Assembly: GCA_964017235.1 (NCBI GenBank)
Contig: OZ024936.1
Location: 59,137,028 to 59,201,027 of the forward strand
Source of the DNA: Sabellastarte sp. h YS-2021
Taxonomy: Eukaryota > Annelida > Polychaeta > Sabellida > Sabellidae
DNA length: 64,000 nt
Direction of reading: 5' to 3'
Position numbers and translations under genes: made by a program. The notes below the pieces were generated by a model, which saw only the letters and a program-made list of their open reading frames with translations, had not been told where the DNA came from and searched no databases. Shown piece by piece: positions 8,841-21,079 of this stretch; within the stretch, counting starts at the first letter, position 1; each line of letters begins with the position of its first letter.

Positions 8841-10200
8841 TGCCACCCCTCAGGTAGGAAATTTCAAGTATATCCTAATATTGCCAATCTGAAGCCCAAA
8901 TTTAATTTTATGCCTATTTTAATAAATAATGAGGATATTTTAGGCGCATTTTGAGCATTACATGTCTGATCAGAAATTATTTTACCAAAATATTGTTCTA
9001 AATATAGCCCAAAATAGATGTAAATCAGCCCAAACCAGTACCAAATGTTGGTCTATAAATCTGAAATTTGGCCCAAAAATCACTTGCCACATACTAAATC
9101 TGACTGTATAGGTTTTGAGATTACATCTGGTATACCAGTGGTGTCATATGTGTCACACAGGGTTGAGGAGAGTGAAAATACAGCCTCAGATGGCTGTATC
9201 AGGAAGTGTTGATATATTCTCAATTAAGGTAGATTCAAGGTTCAAAACCATATTGATTCACACAGGAGTCGCCACTGAAATGAATTTTAGTAGTGTGTTC
9301 CTTCAGAAATACACATGTAGCCCAAAGTACAGGTTCAGGGAGTGTAGTTGGCGAGAGATGCATACAATGCCAGATCAGCCCAAACCACCCCTTAAAGTTG
9401 GTCGATCTGGCTGAGATTTTCACAGGAAACTCAGTTTATATCAGAGACTGAATTTGTATTAGGCTGACCCACTCGAGGGCCACATTAAAAATTTCAATTT
9501 CCGGGGTGTGGGGGGCCCCATGCCACCCCTCAGGTAGGAAATTTCAAGTATATCCTAATATTGCCAATCTGAAGCCCAAATTTAATTTTATGCCTATTTT
9601 AATAAATAATGAGGATATTTTAGGCGCATTTTGAGCATTACATGTCTGATCAGAAATTATTTTACCAAAATATTGTTCTAAATATAGTCCAAAATAGATG
9701 TAAATCAGCCCAAACCAGTACTAAATGTTGGTCTATAAGTCTGAAATTTGGCCCAAAAATCACTTGCCACATACTAAATCTGACTGTATAGGTTTTGAGA
9801 TTACATCTGGTATACCAGTGGTGTCATATGTGTCATACAGGGTTGAGGAGAGTGAAAATACAGCCTCAGATGGCTGTATCAGGAAGTGCTGATACATTCT
9901 CAATTAAGGTAGATTCAAGGTTGAAAACCATATTGATTCACATAGGAGTCGCCACTGAAATGAATTTTAGTAGTGTGTTCCTTCAGAAATACACATGTAG
10001 CCCAAAGTACAGGTTCAGGGAGTGTAGTTGGCGAGAGATGCATACAATGCCAGATCAGCCCAAACCACCCCTTAAAGTTGGTCAATCTGGCTGAGATTTT
10101 CACAGGAAACTCAGTTTATATCAGCGACTGAATTTGTATTAGGCTGACCCACTCGAAGGCCACATTAAAAATTTCAATTTCCGGGGTGTGGGGGGCCCCA
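8841..10200 (+). repeat. Satellite monomers M14-M15, relatives of M2 and M1
   Basis: M14 shares TGTCACACAG, GAAGTGTTGA and GTCGATCTGG with M2 and has its own TATAAATCTG and GGTTCAAAACC. M15 shares TAGTCC and CATAGGAG with M1 and has private GTACTAAATG, GATACATTC, TCAGCGACTG and CTCGAAGGC; the last removes the XhoI site. The order is reversed relative to M1-M2, so this is not a simple copy of that pair. Confidence 0.93.
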
Positions 10201-13200
10201 TGCCACCCCTCAGGTAGGAAATTTCAAGTATATCCTAATATTGCCAATCTGAAGCCCAAATTTAATTTTATGCCTATTTTAATAAATAATGAGGATATTT
10301 TAGGCGCATTTTGAGCATTACATGTCTGATCAGAAATTATTTTACCAAAATATTGTTCTAAATATAGTCCAAAATAGATGTAAATCAGCCCAAACCAGTA
10401 CCAAATGTTGGTCTATAAGTCTGAAATTTGGCCCAAAAATCACTTGCCACATACTAAATCTGACTGTATAGGTTTTGAGATTACATCTGGTATACCAGTG
10501 GTGTCATATGTGTCATACAGGGTTGAGGAGAGTGAAAATACAGCCTCAGATGGCTGTATCAGGAAGTGCTGATATATTCTCAATTAAGGTAGATTCAAGG
10601 TTGAAAACCATATTGATTCACACAGGAGTCGCCACTGAAATGAATTTTAGTAGTGTGTTCCTTCAGAAATACACATGTAGCCCAAAGTACAGGTTCAGGG
10701 AGTGTAGTTGGCGAGAGATGCATACAATGCCAGATCAGCCCAAACCACCCCTTAAAGTTGGTCAATCTGGCTGAGATTTTCACAGGAAACTCAGTTTATA
10801 TCAGAGACTGAATTTGTATTAGGCTGACCCACTCGAGGGCCACATTAAAAATTTCAATTTCCGGGGTGTGGGGGGCCCCATGCCACCCCTCAGGTAGGAA
10901 ATTTCAAGTATATCCTAATATTGCCAATCTGAAGCCCAAATTTAATTTTATGCCTATTTTAATAAATAATGAGGATATTTTAGGCGCATTTTGAGCATTA
11001 CATGTCTGATCAGAAATTATTTTACCAAAATATTGTTCTAAATATAGCCCAAAATAGATGTAAATCAGCCCAAACCAGTACCAAATGTTGGTCTATAAGT
11101 CTGAAATTTGGCCCAAAAATCACTTGCCACATACTAAATCTGACTGTATAGGTTTTGAGATTACATCTGGTATACCAGTGGTGTCATATGTGTCATACAG
11201 GGTTGAGGAGAGTGAAAATACAGCCTCAGATGGCTGTATCAGGAAGTGCTGATATATTCTCAATTAAGGTAGATTCAAGGTTGAAAACCATATTGATTCA
11301 CACAGGAGTCGCCACTGAAATGAATTTTAGTAGTGTGTTCCTTCAGAAATACACATGTAGCCCAAAGTACAGGTTCAGGGAGTGTAGTTGGCGAGAGATG
11401 CATACAATGCCAGATCAGCCCAAACCACCCCTTAAAGTTGGTCAATCTGGCTGAGATTTTCACAGGAAACTCAGTTTATATCAGAGACTGAATTTGTATT
11501 AGGCTGACCCACTCGAAGGCCACATTAAAAATTTCAATTTCCGGGGTGTGGGGGGCCCCATGCCACCCCTCAGGTAGGAAATTTCAAGTATATCCTAATA
11601 TTGCCAATCTGAAGCCCAAATTTAATTTTATGCCTATTTTAATAAATAATGAGGATATTTTAGGCGCATTTTGAGCATTACATGTCTGATCAGAAATTAT
11701 TTTACCAAAATATTGTTCTAAATATAGTCCAAAATAGATGTAAATCAGCCCAAACCAGTACCAAATGTTGGTCTATAAGTCTGAAATTTGGCCCAAAAAT
11801 CACTTGCCACATACTAAATCTGACTGTATAGGTTTTGAGATTACATCTGGTATACCAGTGGTGTCATATGTGTCATACAGGGTTGAGGAGAGTGAAAATA
11901 CAGCCTCAGATGGCTGTATCAGGAAGTGCTGATATATTCTCAATTAAGGTAGATTCAAGGTTGAAAACCATATTGATTCACACAGGAGTCGCCACTGAAA
12001 TGAATTTTAGTAGTGTGTTCCTTCAGAAATACACATGTAGCCCAAAGTACAGGTTCAGGGAGTGTAGTTGGCGAGAGATGCATACAATGCCAGATCAGCC
12101 CAAACCACCCCTTAAAGTTGGTCAATCTGGCTGAGATTTTCACAGGAAACTCAGTTTATATCAGAGACTGAATTTGTATTAGGCTGACCCACTCGAGGGC
12201 CACATTAAAAATTTCAATTTCCGGGGTGTGGGGGGCCCCATGCCACCCCTCAGGTAGGAAATTTCAAGTATATCCTAATATTGCCAATCTGAAGCCCAAA
12301 TTTAATTTTATGCCTATTTTAATAAATAATGAGGATATTTTAGGCGCATTTTGAGCATTACATGTCTGATCAGAAATTATTTTACCAAAATATTGTTCTA
12401 AATATAGCCCAAAATAGATGTAAATCAGCCCAAACCAGTACCAAATGTTGGTCTATAAGTCTGAAATTTGGCCCAAAAATCACTTGCCACATACTAAATC
12501 TGACTGTATAGGTTTTGAGATTACATCTGGTATACCAGTGGTGTCATATGTGTCATACAGGGTTGAGGAGAGTGAAAATACAGCCTCAGATGGCTGTATC
12601 AGGAAGTGCTGATATATTCTCAATTAAGGTAGATTCAAGGTTGAAAACCATATTGATTCACACAGGAGTCGCCACTGAAATGAATTTTAGTAGTGTGTTC
12701 CTTCAGAAATACACATGTAGCCCAAAGTACAGGTTCAGGGAGTGTAGTTGGCGAGAGATGCATACAATGCCAGATCAGCCCAAACCACCCCTTAAAGTTG
12801 GTCAATCTGGCTGAGATTTTCACAGGAAACTCAGTTTATATCAGAGACTGAATTTGTATTAGGCTGACCCACTCGAGGGCCACATTAAAAATTTCAATTT
12901 CCGGGGTGTGGGGGGCCCCATGCCACCCCTCAGGTAGGAAATTACAAGTATATCCTAATATTGCCAATCTGAAGCCCAAATTTAATTTTATGCCTATTTT
13001 AATAAATAATGAGGATATTTTAGGCGCATTTTGAGCATTACATGTCTGATCAGAAATTATTTTACCAAAATATTGTTCTAAATATAGCCCAAAATAGATG
13101 TAAATCAGCCCAAACCAGTACCAAATGTTGGTCTATAAGTCTGAAATTTGGCCCAAAAATCACTTGCCACATACTAAATCTGACTGTATAGGTTTTGAGA

Positions 13201-13600
13201 TTACATCTGGTATACCAGTGGTGTCATATGTGTCATACAGGGTTGAGGAGAGTGAAAATACAGCCTCAGACGGCTGTATCAGGAAGTGCTGATATATTCT
13301 CAATTAAGGTAGATTCAAGGTTGAAAACCATATTGATTCACACAGGAGTCGCCACTGAAATGAATTTTAGTAGTGTGTTCCTTCAGAAATACACATGTAG
13401 CCCAAAGTACAGGTTCAGGGAGTGTAGTTGGCGAGAGATGCATACAATGCCAGATCAGCCCAAACCACCCCTTAAAGTTGGTCAATCTGGCTGAGATTTT
13501 CACAGGAAACTCAGTTTATATCAGAGACTGAATTTGTATTAGGCTGACCCACTCGAGGGCCACATTAAAAATTTCAATTTCCGGGGTGTGGGGGGCCCCA
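10201..13600 (+). repeat. Satellite monomers M16-M20
   Basis: M16 and M18 carry TAGTCC. M17 carries CTCGAAGGC, shared with M15. M19 is consensus. M20 (12921-13600) has ATTACAAGTA near its start and GACGGCTG in the hairpin loop. After M18 the TAGTCC variant disappears until M63, about 30 kb away. Confidence 0.93.
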
Positions 13601-16320
13601 TGCCACCCCTCAGGTAGGAAATTTCAAGTATATCCTAATATTGCCAATCTGAAGCCCAAATTTAATTTTATGCCTATTTTAATAAATAATGAGGATATTT
13701 TAGGCGCATTTTGAGCATTACATGTCTGATCAGAAATTATTTTACCAAAATATTGTTCTAAATATAGCCCAAAATAGATGTAAATCAGCCCAAACCAGTA
13801 CCAAATGTTGGTCTATAAGTCTGAAATTTGGCCCAAAAATCACTTGCCACATACTAAATCTGACTGTATAGGGTTTGAGATTACATCTGGTATACCAGTG
13901 GTGTCATATGTGTCATACAGGGTTGAGGAGAGTGAAAATACAGCCTCAGATGGCTGTATCAGGAAGTGCTGATATATTCTCAATTAAGGTAGATTCAAAG
14001 TTGAAAACCATATTGATTCACACAGGAGTCGCCACTGAAATGAATTGTAGTAGTGTGTTCCTTCAGAAATACACATGTAGCCCAAAGTACAGGTTCAGGG
14101 AGTGTAGTTGGCGAGAGATGCACACAATGCCAGATCAGCCCAAACCACCCCTTAAAGTTGGTCAATCTGGCTGAGATTTTCACAGGAAACTCAGTTTATA
14201 TCATAGACTGAATTTGTATTAGGCTGACCCACTCGAGGGCCACATTAAAAATTTCAATTTCCGCGGTGTGGGGGGCCCCATGCCACCCCTCAGGTAGGAA
14301 ATTTCAAGTATATCCTAATATTGCCAATCTGAAGCCCAAATTTAATTTTATGCCTATTTTAATAAATAATGAGGATATTTTAGGCGCATTTTGAGCATTA
14401 CATGTCTGATCAGAAATTATTTTACCAAAATATTGTTCTAAATATAGCCCAAAATAGATGTAAATCAGCCCAAACCAGTACCAAATGTTGGTCTATAAGT
14501 CTGAAATTTGGCCCAAAAATCACTTGCCACATACTAAATCTGACTGTATAGGGTTTGAGATTACATCTGGTATACCAGTGGTGTCATATGTGTCATACAG
14601 GGTTGAGGAGAGTGAAAATACAGCCTCAGATGGCTGTATCAGGAAGTGCTGATATATTCTCAATTAAGGTAGATTCAAGGTTGAAAACCATATTGATTCA
14701 CACAGGAGTCGCCACTGAAATGAATTTTAGTAGTGTGTTCCTTCAGAAATACACATGTAGCCCAAAGTACAGGTTCAGGGAGTGTAGTTGGCGAGAGATG
14801 CATACAATGCCAGATCAGCCCAAACCACCCCTTAAAGTTGGTCAATCTGGCTGAGATTTTCACAGGAAACTCAGTTTATATCAGAGACTGAATTTGTATT
14901 AGGCTGACCCACTCGAGGGCCACATTAAAAATTTCAATTTCCGGGGTGTGGGGGGCCCCATGCCACCCCTCAGGTAGGAAATTTCAAGTATATCCTAATA
15001 TTGCCAATCTGAAGCCCAAATTTAATTTTATGCCTATTTTAATAAATAATGAGGATATTTTAGGCGCATTTTGAGCATTACATGTCTGATCAGAAATTAT
15101 TTTACCAAAATATTGTTCTAAATATAGCCCAAAATAGATGTAAATCAGCCCAAACCAGTACCAAATGTTGGTCTATAAGTCTGAAATTTGGCCCAAAAAT
15201 CACTTGCCACATACTAAATCTGACTGTATAGGGTTTGAGATTACATCTGGTATACCAGTGGTGTCATATGTGTCATACAGGGTTGAGGAGAGTGAAAATA
15301 CAGCCTCAGATGGCTGTATCAGGAAGTGCTGATATATTCTCAATTAAGGTAGATTCAAAGTTGAAAACCATATTGATTCACACAGGAGTCGCCACTGAAA
15401 TGAATTGTAGTAGTGTGTTCCTTCAGAAATACACATGTAGCCCAAAGTACAGGTTCAGGGAGTGTAGTTGGCGAGAGATGCACACAATGCCAGATCAGCC
15501 CAAACCACCCCTTAAAGTTGGTCAATCTGGCTGAGATTTTCACAGGAAACTCAGTTTATATTAGAGACTGAATTTGTATTAGGCTGACCCACTCGAGGGC
15601 CACATTAAAAATTTCAATTTCCGGGGTGTGGGGGGCCCCATGCCACCCCTCAGGTAGGAAATTTCAAGTATATCCTAATATTGCCAATCTGAAGCCCAAA
15701 TTTAATTTTATGCCTATTTTAATAAATAATGAGGATATTTTAGGCGCATTTTGAGCATTACATGTCTGATCAGAAATTATTTTACCAAAATATTGTTCTA
15801 AATATAGCCCAAAATAGATGTAAATCAGCCCAAACCAGTACCAAATGTTGGTCTATAAGTCTGAAATTTGGCCCAAAAATCACTTGCCACATACTAAATC
15901 TGACTGTATAGGTTTTGAGATTACATCTGGTATACCAGTGGTGTCATATGTGTCATACAGGGTTGAGGAGAGTGAAAATACAGCCTCAGATGGCTGTATC
16001 AGGAAGTGCTGATATATTCTCAATTAAGGTAGATTCAAGGTTGAAAACCATATTGATTCACACAGGAGTCGCCACTGAAATGAATTTTAGTAGTGTGTTC
16101 CTTCAGAAATACACATGTAGCCCAAAGTACAGGTTCAGGGAGTGTAGTTGGCGAGAGATGCATACAATGCCAGATCAGCCCAAACCACCCCTTAAAGTTG
16201 GTCAATCTGGCTGAGATTTTCACAGGAAACTCAGTTTATATCAGAGACTGAATTTGTATTAGGCTGACCCACTCGAGGGCCACATTAAAAATTTCAATTT
16301 CCGGGGTGTGGGGGGCCCCA
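13601..16320 (+). repeat. Alternating dimer block M21-M24 (period 1360 bp, two copies)
   Basis: M21 and M23 share five linked variants: TATAGGGTTTGAG, TCAAAGTTGA, GAATTGTAG, GCACACAATG and the absence of other changes. M22 and M24 between them are near consensus, differing at GGGTTTGAG against GGTTTTGAG. M21 also has TCATAGACTG and CCGCGGTGTG, and M23 has TTAGAGACTG. The pattern A-B-A-B is best explained by duplication of a two-unit segment followed by a few new mutations or conversions. Confidence 0.85.
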
Positions 16321-19039
16321 TGCCACCCCTCAGGTAGGAAATTTCAAGTATATCCTAATATTGCCAATCTGAAGCCCAAATTTAATTTTATGCCTATTTT
16401 AATAAATAATGAGGATATTTTAGGCGCATTTTGAGCATTACATGTCTGATCAGAAATTATTTTACCAAAATATTGTTCTAAATATAGCCCAAAATAGATG
16501 TAAATCAGCCCAAACCAGTACCAAATGTTGGTCTATAAGTCTGAAATTTGGCCCAAAAATCACTTGCCACATACTAAATCTGACTGTATAGGGTTTGAGA
16601 TTACATCTGGTATACCAGTGGTGTCATATGTGTCATACAGGGTTGAGGAGAGTGAAAATACAGCCTCAGATGGCTGTATCAGGAAGTGCTGATATATTCT
16701 CAATTAAGGTAGATTCAAGGTTGAAAACCATATTGATTCACACAGGAGTCGCCACTGAAATGAATTTTAGTAGTGTGTTCCTTCAGAAATACACATGTAG
16801 CCCAAAGTACAGGTTCAGGGAGTGTAGTTGGCGAGAGATGCATACAATGCCAGATCAGCCCAAACCACCCCTTAAAGTTGGTCAATCTGGCTGAGATTTT
16901 CACAGGAAACTCAGTTTATATCAGAGACTGAATTTGTATTAGGCTGACCCACTCGAGGGCCACATTAAAAATTTCAATTTCCGGGGTGTGGGGCGGCCCA
17001 TGCCACCCCTCAGGTAGGAAATTTCAAGTATATCCTAATATTGCCAATCTGAAGCCCAAATTTAATTTTATGCCTATTTTAATAAATAATGAGGATATTT
17101 TAGGCGCATTTTGAGCATTACATGTCTGATCAGAAATTATTTTACCAAAATATTGTTCTAAATATAGCCCAAAATAGATGTAAATCAGCCCAAACCAGTA
17201 CCAAATGTTGGTCTATAAGTCTGAAATTTGGCCCAAAAATCACTTGCCACATACTAAATCTGACTGTATAGGGTTTGAGATTACATCTGGTATACCAGTG
17301 GTGTCATATGTGTCATACAGGGTTGAGGAGAGTGAAAATACAGCCTCAGATGGCTGTATCAGGAAGTGCTGATATATTCTCAATTAAGGTAGATTCAAGG
17401 TTGAAAACCATATTGATTCACACAGGAGTCGCCACTGAAATGAATTTTAGTAGTGTGTTCCTTCAGAAATACACATGTAGCCCAAAGTACAGGTTCAGGG
17501 AGTGTAGTTGGCGAGAGATGCATACAATGCCAGATCAGCCCAAACCACCCCTTAAAGTTGGTCGATCTGGCTGAGATTTTCACAGGAAACTCAGTTTATA
17601 TCAGAGACTGAATTTGTATTAGGCTGACCCACTCGAGGGCCACATTAAAAATTTCAATTTCCGGGGTGTGGGGCGGCCCATGCCACCCCTCAGGTAGGAA
17701 ATTTCAAGTATATCCTAATATTGCCAATCTGAAGCCCAAATTTAATTTTATGCCTATTTTAATAAATAATGAGGATATTTTAGGCGCATTTTGAGCATTA
17801 CATGTCTGATCAGAAATTATTTTACCAAAATATTGTTCTAAATATAGCCCAAAATAGATGTAAATCAGCCCAAACCAGTACCAAATGTTGGTCTATAAGT
17901 CTGAAATTTGGCCCAAAAATCACTTGCCACATACTAAATCTGACTGTATAGGGTTTGAGATTACATCTGGTATACCAGTGGTGTCATATGTGTCATACAG
18001 GGTTGAGGAGAGTGAAAATACAGCCTCAGATGGCTGTATCAGGAAGTGCTGATATATTCTCAATTAAGGTAGATTCAAGGTTGAAAACCATATTGATTCA
18101 CACAGGAGTCGCCACTGAAATGAATTTTAGTAGTGTGTTCCTTCAGAAATACACATGTAGCCCAAAGTACAGGTTCAGGGAGTGTAGTTGGCGAGAGATG
18201 CATACAATGCCAGATCAGCCCAAACCACCCCTTAAAGTTGGTCGATCTGGCTGAGATTTTCACAGGAAACTCAGTTTATATCAGAGACTGAATTTGTATT
18301 AGGCTGACCCACTCGAGGGCCACATTAAAAATTTCAATTTCCGGGGTGTGGGGGGCCCCATGCCACCCCTCAGGTAGGAAATTTCAAGTATATCCTAATA
18401 TTGCCAATCTGAAGCCCAAATTTAATTTTATGCCTATTTTAATAAATAATGAGGATATTTTAGGCGCATTTTGAGCATTACATGTCTGATCAGAAATTAT
18501 TTTACCAAAATATTGTTCTAAATATAGCCCAAAATAGATGTAAATCAGCCCAAACCAGTACCAAATGTTGGTCTATAAGTCTGAAATTTGGCCCAAAAAT
18601 CACTTGCCACATACTAAATCTGACTGTATAGGGTTTGAGATTACATCTGGTATACCAGTGGTGTCATATGTGTCATACAGGGTTGAGGAGAGTGAAAATA
18701 CAGCCTCAGATGGCTGTATCAGGAAGTGCTGATATATTCTCAATTAAGGTAGATTCAAGGTTGAAAACCATATTGATTCACACAGGAGTCGCCACTGAAA
18801 TGAATTTTAGTAGTGTGTTCCTTCAGAAATACACATGTAGCCCAAAGTACAGGTTCAGGGAGTGTAGTTGGCGAGAGATGCATACAATGCCAGATCAGCC
18901 CAAACCACCCCTTAAAGTTGGTCAATCTGGCTGAGATTTTCACAGGAAACTCAGTTTATATCAGAGACTGAATTTGTATTAGGCTGACCCACTCGAGGGC
19001 CACATTAAAAATTTCAATTTCCGGGGTGTGGGGGGCCCA
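16321..19039 (+). repeat. Satellite monomers M25-M28
   Basis: All four carry GGGTTTGAG. M25 and M26 share GGGCGGCCCA at the GC-rich end; M26 and M27 share GTCGATCTGG. The overlapping sharing points to exchange with different breakpoints along neighbouring units. M28 (18361-19039) is 679 bp because one C is missing from the GC-rich end, the only length change in the first 46 kb. Confidence 0.92.
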
Positions 19040-21079
19040 TGCCACCCCTCAGGTAGGAAATTTGAAGTATATCCTAATATTGCCAATCTGAAGCCCAAAT
19101 TTAATTTTATGCCTATTTTAATAAATAATGAGGATATTTTAGGCGCATTTTGAGCATTACATGTCTGATCAGAAATTATTTTACCAAAATATTGTTCTAA
19201 ATATAGCCCAAAATAGATGTAAATCAGCCCAAACCAGTACCAAATGTTGGTCTATAAGTCTGAAATTTGGCCCAAAAATCACTTGCCACATACTAAATCT
19301 GACTGTATAGGGTTTGAGATTACATCTGGTATACCAGTGGTGTCATATGTGTCATACAGGGTTGAGGAGAGTGAAAATACAGCCTCAGATGGCTGTATCA
19401 GGAAGTGCTGATATATTCTCAATTAAGGTAGATTCAAGGTTGAAAACCATATTGATTCACACAGGAGTCGCCACTGAAATGAATTTTAGTAGTGTGTTCC
19501 TTCAGAAATACACATGTAGCCCAAAGTACAGGTTCAGGGAGTGTAGTTGGCGAGAGATGCATACAATGCCAGATCAGCCCAAACCACCCCTTAAAGTTGG
19601 TCGATCTGGCTGAGATTTTCACAGGAAACTCAGTTTATATCAGAGACTGAATTTGTATTAGGCTGACCCACTCGAGGGCCACATTAAAAATTTCAATTTC
19701 CGGGGTGTGGGGGGCCCCATGCCACCCCTCAGGTAGGAAATTTCAAGTATATCCTAATATTGCCAATCTGAAGCCCAAATTTAATTTTATGCCTATTTTA
19801 ATAAATAATGAGGATATTTTAGGCGCATTTTGAGCATTACATGTCTGATCAGAAATTATTTTACCAAAATATTGTTCTAAATATAGCCCAAAATAGATGT
19901 AAATCAGCCCAAACCAGTACCAAATGTTGGTCTATAAGTCTGAAATTTGGCCCAAAAATCACTTGCCACATACTAAATCTGACTGTATAGGGTTTGAGAT
20001 TACATCTGGTATACCAGTGGTGTCATATGTGTCATACAGGGTTGAGGAGAGTGAAAATACAGCCTCAGATGGCTGTATCAGGAAGTGCTGATATATTCTC
20101 AATTAAGGTAGATTCAAGGTTGAAAACCATATTAATTCACACAGGAGTCGCCACTGAAATGAATTTTAGTAGTGTGTTCCTTCAGAAATACACATGTAGC
20201 CCAAAGTACAGGTTCAGGGAGTGTAGTTGGCGAGAGATGCACACAATGCCAGATCAGCCCAAACCACCCCTTAAAGTTGGTCAATCTGGCTGAGATTTTC
20301 ACAGGAAACTCAGTTTATATCAGAGACTGAATTTGTATTAGGCTGACCCACTCGAGGGCCACATTAAAAATTTCAATTTCCGGGGTGTGGGGGGCCCCAT
20401 GCCACCCCTCAGGTAGGAAATTTCAAGTATATCCTAATATTGCCAATCTGAAGCCCAAATTTAATTTTATGCCTATTTTAATAAATAATGAGGATATTTT
20501 AGGCGCATTTTGAGCATTACATGTCTGATCAGAAATTATTTTACCAAAATATTGTTCTAAATATAGCCCAAAATAGATGTAAATCAGCCCAAACCAGTAC
20601 CAAATGTTGGTCTATAAGTCTGAAATTTGGCCCAAAAATCACTTGCCACATACTAAATCTGACTGTATAGGGTTTGAGATTACATCTGGTATACCAGTGG
20701 TGTCATATGTGTCATACAGGGTTGAGGAGAGTGAAAATACAGCCTCAGATGGCTGTATCAGGAAGTGCTGATATATTCTCAATTAAGGTAGATTCAAGGT
20801 TGAAAACCATATTGATTCACACAGGAGTCGCCACTGAAATGAATTTTAGTAGTGTGTTCCTTCAGAAATACACATGTAGCCCAAAGTACAGGTTCAGGGA
20901 GTGTAGTTGGCGAGAGATGCATACAATGCCAGATCAGCCCAAACCACTCCTTAAAGTTGGTCAATCTGGCTGAGATTTTCACAGGAAACTCAGTTTATAT
21001 CAGAGACTGAATTTGTATTAGGCTGACCCACTCGAGGGCCACATTAAAAATTTCAATTTCCGGGGTGTGGGGGGCCCCA
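19040..21079 (+). repeat. Satellite monomers M29-M31
   Basis: All carry GGGTTTGAG. M29 has ATTTGAAGTA and GTCGATCTGG. M30 (19720-20399) has ATTAATTCAC and GCACACAATG but not the usually linked GAATTGTAG, so a conversion breakpoint lies between those sites. M31 has CCACTCCTTA. Confidence 0.92.

Noticed and set aside
13869-13880. Telomere-like repeat at TATAGGGTTTGAG
   Set aside because: A single substitution produces one TAGGGTTT; it is not repeated in tandem, so it is not telomeric.
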